A DNA stretch of 10,366 nucleotides from Tectiglobus sp051009975 (GCA_051009975.1 JBPCWA010000128.1:1-10366); one strand, 5' to 3'; positions 1-6,947 are shown, numbered from the stretch's first letter. The notes: generated from the sequence alone by a model not told the origin. Numbers and translations are program-made.

Positions 1-751
1 CGGCTAGTTGCCCCAGGACTTTGGTCTGTTCGTCCATGCCTACGAATTTTCGTTGAACAAAGGTGCGACCGGCAAGCTTTTCCGTCACATAACCCTGCTC
101 ACCAAGACTGTCTGCGATTGGATCGAACGGAAACATGCGCAGCACGAAATTTGCGAACCAAGGGGGGCCGGCCTGCGAGGCTGCTGGCAATAGCTGCTCG
201 AAGGTCTTCTCCGTTACATAACCGACGCAGCCGGTTGACATGACGAGGTCGACGGACGCCAGTTCGCTCGCTGTATCACCGGGCAACGCATGGGTTTCCA
301 GATTGATGGCAATTCCGTCATCCAGCAATCCGACTTCGGCGCCGTAGGAAACAGCATTTTCTGCTACATCGAGGCCAGTTACTCTGATGTCCTCGGTTAC
401 ATCGAGTTGATCGAAGAAGGATCTGTCATTCTCGATGACCTCATTGGATGAGACGTCTCGCAATACCTTCTGTCCCCAATGAGCGTACAATTCCGACATC
501 GAAAGGTTATACTTCAGAAGTGCTGCGTTCACCCCATAAGAAGAACCGACATCAAGCAAGTGAACTGGCGCGAGACCTTGACTCTCTAGATGCCCGATAA
601 GCTGCTGAAAAATAGGCTTGGCTGCACTTGGTATCCCGTAGTCAAGTTTGTTAAGCTCGCGAAAATACCCGCGTGGGTCGCGCTGGTCATAGATGCCGTC
701 CATGTCAGCTTTGATTTCATTGATTTCTTCAAACTCAGCCTCTTGACACAC
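1..751 (-). CDS. Class I SAM-dependent methyltransferase, N-terminal part (cut by window edge)
   Basis: The frame is open from 751 to the left edge, giving 250 codons without a stop. Motif I for SAM binding is LLDVGSSYG at about residues 65-73. A motif II-like acidic strand, GLDVA, follows at 126-130, and SVDLVMSTGCVGYV at 166-179 fits the post-II strand of a Rossmann-fold methyltransferase. The start is GTG at 751-749: an in-frame TGA lies just upstream at 782-784, no ATG lies between, and GAGGGG at 761-766 is a good ribosome binding site. The first ATG would be at residue 17 (703-701). The C-terminus is outside the window. The substrate is not evident, and nothing links the gene to the transport operon. 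The methyltransferase call is strong; the exact start is moderate. Confidence 0.82.
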   Translation of the reverse strand, partial: MCQEAEFEEINEIKADMDGIYDQRDPRGYFRELNKLDYGIPSAAKPIFQQLIGHLESQGLAPVHLLDVGSSYGVNAALLKYNLSMSELYAHWGQKVLRDVSSNEVIENDRSFFDQLDVTEDIRVTGLDVAENAVSYGAEVGLLDDGIAINLETHALPGDTASELASVDLVMSTGCVGYVTEKTFEQLLPAASQAGPPWFANFVLRMFPFDPIADSLGEQGYVTEKLAGRTFVQRKFVGMDEQTKVLGQLA

Positions 752-760
752 GATGAATTT

Positions 761-766
761 CCCCTC
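761..766 (-). promoter_or_regulatory. Ribosome binding site deciding a GTG start
   Basis: GAGGGG on the minus strand sits 9 nt before the GTG at 751. It supports a GTG start for the methyltransferase, because the frame closes at a TGA a few codons further upstream and contains no ATG, TTG or CTG in between. Confidence 0.5.
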
Positions 767-871
767 GTTGGATGGCGTTCTTCAGGTCGCGGCAACGTCG
801 GCGCGTTGAAAGATGCGGTAGGTCGGAGTCCACAATACAAGGCGTACTCACGCGCACAGAATCAATTGCGC

Positions 872-885
872 CGTGTGGTCACACG
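872..885. promoter_or_regulatory. Perfect 14-bp dyad, possible operator
   Basis: CGTGTG and CACACG form perfect 6-bp arms around a 2-bp centre (GT). The site lies about 120 bp upstream of the methyltransferase GTG, within its likely promoter region. The compact dyad resembles operators of small dimeric repressors (for example the GntR or TetR type), but no regulator gene is in view to pair it with. A chance palindrome of this size is possible. Confidence 0.3.
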
Positions 886-1242
886 AGCTTCAGGTATCGT
901 TTGTTTTGGGTGGAGCTTTGCTAGCACATCGCCGTCGTAGTTTCAAATTGTCAACTGGCCGGTTTTCTTCCGTTAACAGTTGCTGGCGGAATCCGTGCAT
1001 CACACGACCGCTGTCCTAATGGATTCAATGAGCGTCAAAGGGGGATCAATTTGTATGCCCTATTCGAACCCTTGTGCCAACTGGATAGGGGCGCAAGCGC
1101 TGTAAAACGTGTGACAACTACTGGCCAACGGCGGAGGTCATGATGAGTGACTTTGGATACAAGACAGAGAGTCCTAAGAACTGACCTTATGATTTGGCCA
1201 TTCCTGCCGTAGAGTATCATGCAAGTCACCGGGCAGGTTGCT

Positions 1243-1305
1243 AACACGACAAACGGGACAAACGGGACAAACACGATCAACACGATCAACACGATCAACA
1301 TGACA
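1243..1305. repeat. Seven-unit 9-bp tandem array
   Basis: Seven contiguous 9-bp units can be read: AACACGACA, AACGGGACA, AACGGGACA, then AACACGATC three times, then AACATGACA. Two sub-families (AACGGGACA and AACACGATC) are each exactly duplicated or triplicated, a pattern typical of replication slippage that spread local variants. The array is non-coding as far as I can see. It lies about 100 bp upstream of the nitrilase remnant. It is not a CRISPR, since there are no spacers. Confidence 0.85.
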
Positions 1306-1404
1306 AATATCGATTGCGGCAGCTTCTCGCGAAAGTCGATGGCAGTCAGAAAAGAATTGTGCTCTCGATGTCTATGACATCACTCCTGGTAGCGTTGGTG
1401 CGAC

Positions 1405-2030
1405 ATGACGAAAATTGTGATCCTAGGGTGTCTGATCAAGGTGCCGGCCGATATGCGCACAGCTCGGGACCGGGACGATCATATAGATCGCATATCTGTT
1501 ATTCTCGATCGTACTCTGAGAAGGCGGCGCGTAGATGTGATCGTCCTAGCCGAACTGTCGAGCATCTCTTATTCCAGGCATTGTTTTTCCCATTCTGAAA
1601 TATTTGCCGAAGACGTAAAAGGACCCACATATCAGGCTCTCGGACCAATCGCAGCGAAACATCGCGCATTTCTTCTCTATGGCGCGCCGCGCGTTGGTTG
1701 CAGCGGTGGACTCCACATCAGTCAATTTTGCATCGACAAAGATCGCCAACCTGCGGGCGTCTTTGACAAACTGCAACTCGCGCAGTAGGGCGCATCGATG
1801 GAGAAAGACTACTTCATGCGCGGGAAACGCGTGCTAACGTTTGACGTGGGTAGCGTCCGGTTAGCGCCAATTATCTGTTACGACATGCGCTTAGCCTCGC
1901 AGATGAACTCGCAAGGAGACGCGGCGCCGATGCGATTTTGCTCAGCGTGGCCTTCTATCGAGATCAAAGCTTCTAAAGCTGGCGATCATTCGTGATCGCC
2001 CGGGCACTGATAAAACAAATTTTGCCGGCT
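1405..2030 (+). pseudogene. Degraded carbon-nitrogen hydrolase (nitrilase superfamily)
   Basis: This is the remnant of an amidase or N-carbamoyl-amino-acid hydrolase type enzyme, which would hydrolyse small amides in the cytoplasm. All three catalytic residues can be read in order: Glu in VIVLAELSSISYS (codon 1552-1554), Lys in FDKLQLAQ (1768-1770) and Cys in PIICYDMR (1876-1878). The gene is broken in several ways. A TAG at 1786-1788 interrupts LAQ*GASMEKDYF where relatives usually have Tyr. Similarity then leaves this frame near 1890 and resumes from about 1896 in the frame expected after a 1-nt deletion (GADAILLSVAFYRDQSF). A TAA at 1974-1976 interrupts SF*SW, again where Tyr is expected. 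Family likeness fades near 2030, so the last 50-70 residues are missing. Its position just before the creatininase-family gene suggests the two once formed an operon. Function is very likely lost. Confidence 0.85.
1981..2000. other. Perfect 8-bp stem with TTCG tetraloop
   Basis: GGCGATCA (1981-1988) and TGATCGCC (1993-2000) pair perfectly around a TTCG loop. The hairpin lies inside the nitrilase remnant, 46 bp before the creatininase-family ATG. No T-tract follows on either strand, so it is not a standard intrinsic terminator. It could shape the leader RNA of the downstream gene, or be a coincidence of the former coding sequence, which reads WRSFVIA across it. Confidence 0.5.
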
Positions 2031-2035
2031 CTGAC

Positions 2036-2039
2036 GGAG
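2036..2039 (+). promoter_or_regulatory. Ribosome binding site of the creatininase-family gene
   Basis: GGAG lies 7 nt before the ATG at 2047 and supports that start. It falls just past the last recognisable part of the nitrilase remnant. Confidence 0.6.
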
Positions 2040-2046
2040 AAACACG

Positions 2047-2811
2047 ATGGCCGAAGTCGAATGGGAGAAACTGACAGCCCCGGAACTTCGTGAATTGGCC
2101 GAGGCTGACGCAATCGTCCTTCTGCCGGTGGCTTCGACCGAGCAACACGGGCCCCATCTCTCGACCGGGGTTGATACTTTTCTTTGCGGTGAGGCCTGCC
2201 GGCGCACGGCGCGTCTCGTGGCGGCGCATCGTCCAATTGTGGTTGCGCCAACAGTCTGGATGGGACTTGCAGAGCACCACGTTGCTTTTGGCGGGACGTT
2301 TTCCTTGTCACTGTCAACGTGGCACGCGCTACTGCGTGACCTGTGCCGGTCCATTCTGAATGCCGGCTTTAAACGGATCTGCATCGTCAATGGGCACGGC
2401 GGCAATATGGCTGCCCTAGCCGCTTTGACGACCGATCTGACGCGAGAGATCGATGCCCAAATTGCAACGACGAGTTACTGGAACGTTCCTCATGCCAGCG
2501 GCGCATTCGAGGCAGTTCTTGAGACCCAGAAAGGGGTTCAGCACGCGTGTGAAGCAGAGACTTCCATGATGATGGCGGTCAAGGCCGATTGTGTCCGAGC
2601 CGAGAGGCTGGCTGATGCAAAGGGTCCAAACCGGTCTATGAGCACGGCGATAGGTCGAACGCTCATGGTATGGCGTTCGTTTTCGGAAATCACACCAACG
2701 GGAGTCTTGGGTGACGCAACGTGCGCGACCCCGGAAAAGGGGGAACAATTGCTGGATATTGCTTCACGACAATTGGCAGATGAGTTGATCACCGGTGCGC
2801 ACTGGACGTGA
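2047..2811 (+). CDS. Creatininase-family metal-dependent amidohydrolase
   Basis: The 254-residue protein matches the usual 240-270 length of the family, whose known members hydrolyse amide bonds in small cyclic or formylated compounds (creatinine amidohydrolase, ArfB-type deformylase) or act in peptide maturation (MftE). The metal-site motifs are present in order: PVASTEQHGPHL with E32 and H34, GVDTFL with D43, IVNGHGGN with H117, and QHACEAETSMMM with H166 and acidic residues E169 and E171. There is no signal peptide or membrane segment, so it should be cytoplasmic. The ATG at 2047 has GGAG 7 nt upstream. It follows the dead amidase on the same strand and converges on the transporter operon. 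The family call is strong; the substrate is unknown, and creatinine itself is not implied. A role in degrading the imported compound is inference from context. Confidence 0.9.
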   Translation: MAEVEWEKLTAPELRELAEADAIVLLPVASTEQHGPHLSTGVDTFLCGEACRRTARLVAAHRPIVVAPTVWMGLAEHHVAFGGTFSLSLSTWHALLRDLCRSILNAGFKRICIVNGHGGNMAALAALTTDLTREIDAQIATTSYWNVPHASGAFEAVLETQKGVQHACEAETSMMMAVKADCVRAERLADAKGPNRSMSTAIGRTLMVWRSFSEITPTGVLGDATCATPEKGEQLLDIASRQLADELITGAHWT

Positions 2812-2977
2812 GCGCTCGGAAGCAAATCACTAGACTTAAGCGACAAGAACTAAGCGACAAGAACTATGCCGTTAGCACTCGGTGATAAGAACTATCGGAC
2901 GAGAACTAGGTGATGAGAAGCGAGTGTTTGGTGGTTATTGCGTGGAGGTCAATGCGTAGAGGTTAAAGCGCAGAGTT
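2810..2977. repeat. Degenerate tandem array with 14-bp period
   Basis: About twelve consecutive 14-bp units run from the creatininase stop codon toward the end of the ABC operon. Units 3 and 4 (2838-2865) are identical: AAGCGACAAGAACT. Others in register include ATGCCGTTAGCACT (2866), CGGTGATAAGAACT (2880), ATCGGACGAGAACT (2894), AGGTGATGAGAAGC (2908), TATTGCGTGGAGGT (2936), CAATGCGTAGAGGT (2950) and TAAAGCGCAGAGTT (2964). The first two units (2810, 2824) and the unit at 2922 are weaker. The shared core is a G near position 5 and AGAACT or AGAGGT at positions 9-14. The period is not a multiple of 3, and the array is not part of a supported gene. Confidence 0.7.
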
Positions 2978-3069
2978 CCGTGCTTCGGGTTCCGGGATTT
3001 GAACGCCCAGGCTCGTCATTGGGAAATTCAGAAAGAGTTGCGATAGCTGCCCCGGCACACGAACCAAAG
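2978..3069. other. Convergent gap after the transporter operon
   Basis: This is the remainder of the convergent spacer between the creatininase-family gene and the DppF-like gene. I see no GC-rich stem followed by a T-run on either strand, so no intrinsic terminator can be claimed for either transcript. Confidence 0.4.
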
Positions 3070-4041
3070 TCATGCCTCGAGATGACAGGCGAACGTGTGA
3101 TCTTCGCCGGCCCGGCGCAGATGCGGCGTCTCGCTGCGGCAGCGCTCGAAGGAAAACGGACAGCGCGTATGAAAGTGACAACCCGTCGGAGGATCAGCCG
3201 GTGACGGGACATCGCCCTCAAGGACCAAGCGGTCCCGCTTAGATCGCGGATTAGGTATCGGTGCAGCAGATAGCAGCGCGCGCGTGTAGGGATGGCGGGG
3301 CGCCTCAAAGAGATTTGCCCGCGGTCCCATTTCCACTATTCGGCCGAGATACATCACTGCGACCCGATCTGCCACGTGCTCAACAACGCCGAGATCGTGG
3401 CTGATGAAGAGATAGGCGAGACCGAGGTCGGCTTTGAGGTCCATCATTAAGTTGAGAACCTGAGCTTGCACGGAAACATCAAGCGCCGAAACCGGTTCGT
3501 CGGCGACTATCACGTGCGGATTCAGGGCCAACGCACGAGCTATGCCAAGGCGCTGCCGTTGGCCACCCGAGAATTCGAAGGGGTACTTGCGCATCGCATC
3601 GGACGCAAGGCCGACCCGCTCGAACAGCGCGGCGACACGGTCGGTCATTTCCTTGCGACCCGTGTTCTCAAAATTCTCGAGTGGTTCTGCAACAATGGCA
3701 CCAGCGCGCATCCGCGGATTAAGCGAGGCGTAAGGATCCTGAAAAACAATCTGCATGCGCTGGCGGAAACGACGGACTTCGTGGCGATTTAGATGCGTTA
3801 TGTCTTCACCCTCAAGTCGGACCGTACCGCTGGTCGGATCGAGCAAGCGCAGTATGAGGCGACCAACTGTTGATTTGCCACAGCCAGATTCCCCAACGAC
3901 GCAAAGCGTTTCGCTCGGAGCCAACGCGAAGGATACTCCATCAACTGCCTTAATGGAGCCAATCTGTCGGGCCAGGAGGCCGCGAGTGATAGGAAAGTGT
4001 TTTTTAAGGTCTTCGACCTCGATTACAGGCTGACTATTCAT
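3070..4041 (-). CDS. Peptide-type ABC transporter ATPase, DppF/OppF-like
   Basis: The 323-residue nucleotide-binding subunit would power import on the cytoplasmic face, pairing with the DppD-like ATPase. Walker A is GESGCGKST at 51-59, the Q-loop is FQDPYASLNPR (Q101), the signature is FSGGQRQR at 157-164, Walker B is VIVADEP at 177-183 and the switch histidine is H215. The C-terminal extension, with PPTGCHFHTRCPF (284-296) followed by C301 and C319, is the oligopeptide/dipeptide transporter domain that may bind an iron-sulfur cluster. The ATG overlaps the upstream stop as ATGA (4038-4041), and AGAGG at 4052-4056 is its ribosome binding site, indicating translational coupling. It is the last gene of the operon. 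All core ATPase residues are intact. The Dpp versus Opp assignment, and so the substrate, is undetermined. Confidence 0.95.
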   Translation of the reverse strand: MNSQPVIEVEDLKKHFPITRGLLARQIGSIKAVDGVSFALAPSETLCVVGESGCGKSTVGRLILRLLDPTSGTVRLEGEDITHLNRHEVRRFRQRMQIVFQDPYASLNPRMRAGAIVAEPLENFENTGRKEMTDRVAALFERVGLASDAMRKYPFEFSGGQRQRLGIARALALNPHVIVADEPVSALDVSVQAQVLNLMMDLKADLGLAYLFISHDLGVVEHVADRVAVMYLGRIVEMGPRANLFEAPRHPYTRALLSAAPIPNPRSKRDRLVLEGDVPSPADPPTGCHFHTRCPFSFERCRSETPHLRRAGEDHTFACHLEA

Positions 4042-5051
4042 GAAGCCAGTACCTCTTCTGCCTTGATGCAGGCAGCGAAATGACTCGTTTCCGGGTCGTC
4101 AGCTACCGGTCGGAGTTCGGGCACCTCGGAGCGGCAACGCTCATCAGCAAACCCGCAGCGGTCGGCAAAGGCACAGCCCGGGATTGGGTCCCGGAGCGAG
4201 GGAACAATGCCAGGAATCTCTTCGAGGCGACCGCCGACTTTCCCACGCGCGACAGACGCCAGCAGACCACGTGTATAGGGATGTGCTGGATGGTCAAAAA
4301 GATCGTAAACGCTTGCCTCTTCGACCTTTCTGCCGGCGTACATCACGAGAACTCGCTGGCAGGTCTCCGCAACGACGCCGAGATCATGGGTGATAAGAAT
4401 AACGGCAGCCGAAGTCTTCTGTTTGAGTTCTAGCATCAGTTGAAGCACTTGGGCTTGGATCGTCACATCGAGCGCCGTGGTTGGTTCATCTGCGATAAGT
4501 AGCTTGGGATCGCAGGCGAGTGCCATCGCGATCATGACGCGCTGACGCATGCCTCCTGAGAACTGGTATGGATAGTCGCGCAGCCGACGCTCGGCATCGG
4601 GAATGCCAACGAGGTTGAGCACCTCTCTCGCGCGCTGGCGTGCCTGACTGCGGCTGGCCCTGCGATGGATCATGACCGCCTCGCTGACTTGGTCTCCGAT
4701 CGTAAGGACAGGATTAAGGCTCGTCATTGGCTCCTGGAAGATCATCGCAATCCGGTTACCTCGGATGTCACGCATCTCTGCTTCCGTGAGCGCACCCAGG
4801 TCCTGTCCGTCAAAGCGGATCTTTCCACCGACAGTTCGCCCGATGCGCGGCGGAATGAGTCGCAGGACTGAGAGCGCGGTAACGCTCTTCCCGCACCCCG
4901 ACTCTCCAACGATGCCAAGTGTTTCACCAGCCTGAACGTGGAAACTGACCCCATCGACCGCGCGCGTCACTCCGTCCTCGTTGAAGAAGTAGGTCCGCAA
5001 ATCGTCGACGTCGAGGAGGGGTTGGGTGGAGTGTAATACATCTGACGGCAT
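4038..5051 (-). CDS. Peptide-type ABC transporter ATPase, DppD/OppD-like
   Basis: With the ATG at 5051 the protein has 337 residues, typical for the family. Walker A is GESGCGKSV (49-57), the Q-loop FQEPMTSLNPV (Q106), the signature FSGGMRQR (164-171), Walker B LLIADEP (184-190) and the switch histidine H222. The C-terminal domain has PGCAFADRCGFADERC (291-306), the cysteine motif of oligopeptide/dipeptide ATPases. The frame is open further upstream to an ATG at 5117, but that would overlap the permease gene by 56 nt and add a non-conserved leader. The start at 5051 has a strong AGGGGG site 6 nt upstream, overlapping the permease stop, and leaves a 10-nt gap. The TGA overlaps the next gene's ATG. 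It should heterodimerise with the DppF-like subunit. Confidence 0.94.
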   Translation of the reverse strand: MPSDVLHSTQPLLDVDDLRTYFFNEDGVTRAVDGVSFHVQAGETLGIVGESGCGKSVTALSVLRLIPPRIGRTVGGKIRFDGQDLGALTEAEMRDIRGNRIAMIFQEPMTSLNPVLTIGDQVSEAVMIHRRASRSQARQRAREVLNLVGIPDAERRLRDYPYQFSGGMRQRVMIAMALACDPKLLIADEPTTALDVTIQAQVLQLMLELKQKTSAAVILITHDLGVVAETCQRVLVMYAGRKVEEASVYDLFDHPAHPYTRGLLASVARGKVGGRLEEIPGIVPSLRDPIPGCAFADRCGFADERCRSEVPELRPVADDPETSHFAACIKAEEVLAS

Positions 5052-5057
5052 GCTGAG

Positions 5058-5063
5058 CCCCCT
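5058..5063 (-). promoter_or_regulatory. Ribosome binding site selecting the DppD-like start
   Basis: AGGGGG on the minus strand overlaps the permease TAG and stands 6 nt before the ATG at 5051. It argues for that start over the upstream in-frame ATG at 5117. Confidence 0.65.
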
Positions 5064-5943
5064 ACATGCGGCGTGCAATACGCGGGTCGAGGCGATCACG
5101 CAGGCCATCGCCGACAAGATTTACGGCCAGTACGACGAGCGCCAAAGCAATACCAGGCCAGAAGATGCACCAGGGCGCGCGACCAAGATAGAGCCGGTCT
5201 GCGGCGATCATATTGCCCCAGGTCGGTATCTCCGGCGGCGTGCCGGCGCCAAGGAACGACAATCCCGCTTCAACCAGGATCGCCGATGCGCAGATGTAAG
5301 TCGCCTGGACAATCAAGGGCGGAATGGTTGGCGGCAGAATATGCCGGATCAGAATTCTCCATGTCGGTGCGCCGCCAGCAATCGCCGCCTCAACGAAGGG
5401 TTGCTCGCGCGTCGCCAAGACAACTGAACGAACCAGACGGACGACGCGGGGAATTTCTGGAATGACGATAGCGACTATGACAATCCCAACGCTTGCGCTG
5501 AACAGCGAAACCAAGGCTATGGCGAGCAGGATGGCTGGGATGGCCATTAGGCCGTCGAGGAGACGCATGACGATCGCCTCAACCCATCGCACAACCCCGG
5601 CCAGCAGTCCAATGACGAGGCCAAAGACGACCGAGAGGACCGCGACCGAAATGCCAACGATGAGCGAAATTCGTGCACCGTAGACCGTCCGTGCAAATAC
5701 GTCGCGACCGAGTTGATCCGTCCCAAACCAATAGGCTTCGGAAGGTGGGTTCAGTCGCTGGACCGGCTTCATGGTGTATGGGTCGCCTGCAAAAATTGGG
5801 GCGATCAGAGCCAGAAAGACCATAAGAGACAAGATTGCGAGTCCGATCACGAGCGTCGTATTGCGTCTGATAAACCGCCGGAATGGCGCCCTGGTTGGAG
5901 CCGCCAGTGGCACGGGTTCTACGCTGGTTGTCTCATTGCGCAT
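5062..5943 (-). CDS. Peptide-type ABC transporter permease, DppC/OppC-like
   Basis: This 293-residue inner-membrane subunit would line the translocation path together with the DppB-like permease. About six hydrophobic segments are visible, near residues 31-51, 92-117, 123-143, 148-166, 207-232 and 258-278. The family marker FGTDQLGRDVFARTVYGAR follows the first membrane segment at 73-91. The EAA-type coupling loop is EAAIAGGAPTWRILIRHILP at 185-204, and the end carries LSFLG and DPRIA motifs. The ATG overlaps the preceding TAA by one base (TAATG, 5941-5945), with AGGA at 5954-5957 as ribosome binding site, so it is translationally coupled to the first permease. Length and motifs are normal. 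The substrate cannot be read from the sequence. Confidence 0.95.
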   Translation of the reverse strand: MRNETTSVEPVPLAAPTRAPFRRFIRRNTTLVIGLAILSLMVFLALIAPIFAGDPYTMKPVQRLNPPSEAYWFGTDQLGRDVFARTVYGARISLIVGISVAVLSVVFGLVIGLLAGVVRWVEAIVMRLLDGLMAIPAILLAIALVSLFSASVGIVIVAIVIPEIPRVVRLVRSVVLATREQPFVEAAIAGGAPTWRILIRHILPPTIPPLIVQATYICASAILVEAGLSFLGAGTPPEIPTWGNMIAADRLYLGRAPWCIFWPGIALALVVLAVNLVGDGLRDRLDPRIARRM

Positions 5944-6884
5944 TACGTTCGGATCCTGGGGTCAATCAGTGAGTAAGATAGGTCGACGAGAAGATTGATG
6001 ATGACATACGTCCCAGAAAATAAAAGCATCACACCCTGAATGATCGGATAATCGCGATATTGGATGGCGTCGACCACGAGTCGTCCGATACCGGGAATGT
6101 TAAACACCGTTTCGGTGATGACTACGCCGCCGATCAGCAGAGCGACGCCGATACCGATGACCGTCACGATTGGCACGCCTGCGTTCTTCAATGCATGTTT
6201 CATGAGAACTGGACCTGTCGCAACACCTTTGGCGTGGGCGGTACGGATGTAGTCCTCGGCCAAAACCTCAAGCATGGCGGCACGCGTAATTCGAGCAATT
6301 AATGCTACGTATGCTAGACCGAGCGCGATCGACGGCAGGACCAAATGTCGGAACCACGTGACGACCCCTTCGCTGAGTGGTGCGTATCCCTGCACAGGGA
6401 GCCAGCGCAACTGTATGGCGAATACGTAGATCAAAATGTAACCGACGACAAAGACTGGGACCGAGAAGCTGGCAACCGAAATTCCCATGACGGTTCGATC
6501 GATCCAGGTTCCGACTTTCCAGGCTGCCAGGACGCCGAACGAAACAGCGATCAGCACGGCCAGCAGAATGGTTGTCGCGGCGAGCGACAATGTAGGCTCG
6601 AGCCGCTGTAACACGAGTTTCGAAACCGGTTCATTGGAAAAGATCGAGATGCCCAGGTCGCCGACTAAAACCCGCGAAGTCCAACGCCAAAATTGGACGA
6701 TTAACGGATCGTCGAGCCCTAGTTGCTGCCGAATCGCCGTAATCTGATCCGGAGAAGCGTTGTCACCGACGAGGATAGCAACAGGATCACCCGGTGCAAT
6801 ACGCAGCAGCAGGAAAATGATCACCGCCACGATCGCCATGACGAACACCGTCGAAGCGAGGCGGCGTGCAATATATGCAATCAT
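5943..6884 (-). CDS. Peptide-type ABC transporter permease, DppB/OppB-like
   Basis: The 313-residue inner-membrane permease starts MIAYIARRLASTVFV, the usual beginning for DppB-type proteins. The frame extends to an ATG at 6923, but those 13 extra residues are polar, unlike the family, and would overlap the intercistronic stem-loop. Visible motifs are RIAPGDP at 28-34, LGLDDP at 55-60, the coupling loop DYIRTAHAKG (211-220) with flanking residues, TETVFNIPGIGRL at 257-269 and LIDPRIRT at the end. Hydrophobic segments lie near 8-28, 101-122, 139-158, 182-198, 237-258 and 284-304. The ribosome binding site is weak (GAGA at 6891-6894). It is preceded by the binding-protein gene across a 63-nt gap that holds a strong hairpin. 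Confidence 0.94.
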   Translation of the reverse strand: MIAYIARRLASTVFVMAIVAVIIFLLLRIAPGDPVAILVGDNASPDQITAIRQQLGLDDPLIVQFWRWTSRVLVGDLGISIFSNEPVSKLVLQRLEPTLSLAATTILLAVLIAVSFGVLAAWKVGTWIDRTVMGISVASFSVPVFVVGYILIYVFAIQLRWLPVQGYAPLSEGVVTWFRHLVLPSIALGLAYVALIARITRAAMLEVLAEDYIRTAHAKGVATGPVLMKHALKNAGVPIVTVIGIGVALLIGGVVITETVFNIPGIGRLVVDAIQYRDYPIIQGVMLLFSGTYVIINLLVDLSYSLIDPRIRT

Positions 6885-6914
6885 TTGGTTCTCAGTATTG
6901 GGGCGTCGGGGGGA

Positions 6915-6939
6915 TGCCGCCACCGGCGAGGTGACGGCA
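6915..6939 (-). other. Intercistronic stem-loop between binding protein and permease genes
   Basis: A 10-bp stem (outermost pair A-T, one internal G-T wobble in the minus-strand RNA) closes a 5-nt loop. Arms are 6915-6924 and 6930-6939, loop TCGCC in the transcript. It begins 9 nt after the binding-protein stop codon. No U-tract follows, so it is not a classical intrinsic terminator. Stem-loops in this position in binding-protein operons are known to protect the upstream message from 3' decay, giving more binding protein than membrane subunits; that role here is inference. Confidence 0.7.
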
Positions 6940-6947
6940 ACGGTGCG

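Larger units (their letters stand above)
752..1404. other. Gene-poor intergenic stretch
   Basis: About 650 bp between the divergent methyltransferase and the nitrilase remnant. Short open frames exist on both strands, but none has a recognisable domain, good ribosome binding site or natural protein composition. The minus-strand frame at 1035-1301 begins in the 9-bp repeat and owes its Val/Ile/Phe-rich N-terminus to it. The visible content is a 14-bp palindrome at 872-885, a spaced inverted repeat (CAACTG at 952-957, CAGTTG at 977-982) and the 9-bp tandem array at 1243-1305. I found no convincing promoter or RNA gene. Confidence 0.6.

Noticed and set aside
590..940. Plus-strand 116-codon frame
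   Set aside because: Half of it is antisense to the methyltransferase, with no domain; it looks like a shadow frame.
949..954. TTGACA-like -35 box on the minus strand upstream of the methyltransferase
   Set aside because: No acceptable -10 element lies 16-18 bp downstream.
1035..1301. Minus-strand 88-codon frame with a hydrophobic N-terminus
   Set aside because: Its start and Val/Ile/Phe pattern come from reading the 9-bp repeat; there is no ribosome binding site or recognisable domain.
1243..1305. Possible CRISPR array
   Set aside because: The units are contiguous 9-mers without spacers, far shorter than CRISPR repeats; the same reasoning applies to the 14-bp array at 2810-2977.
2987..3008. 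tRNA-like T-loop on the minus strand (GTTCAAATC)
   Set aside because: The flanking five bases do not pair as a T-stem, and no anticodon or acceptor arm can be built upstream.
2949..3308. Minus-strand frame overlapping the 3' end of the DppF-like gene
   Set aside because: Most of it overlaps the C-terminal domain of a clear ATPase in another frame, and it shows no domain.
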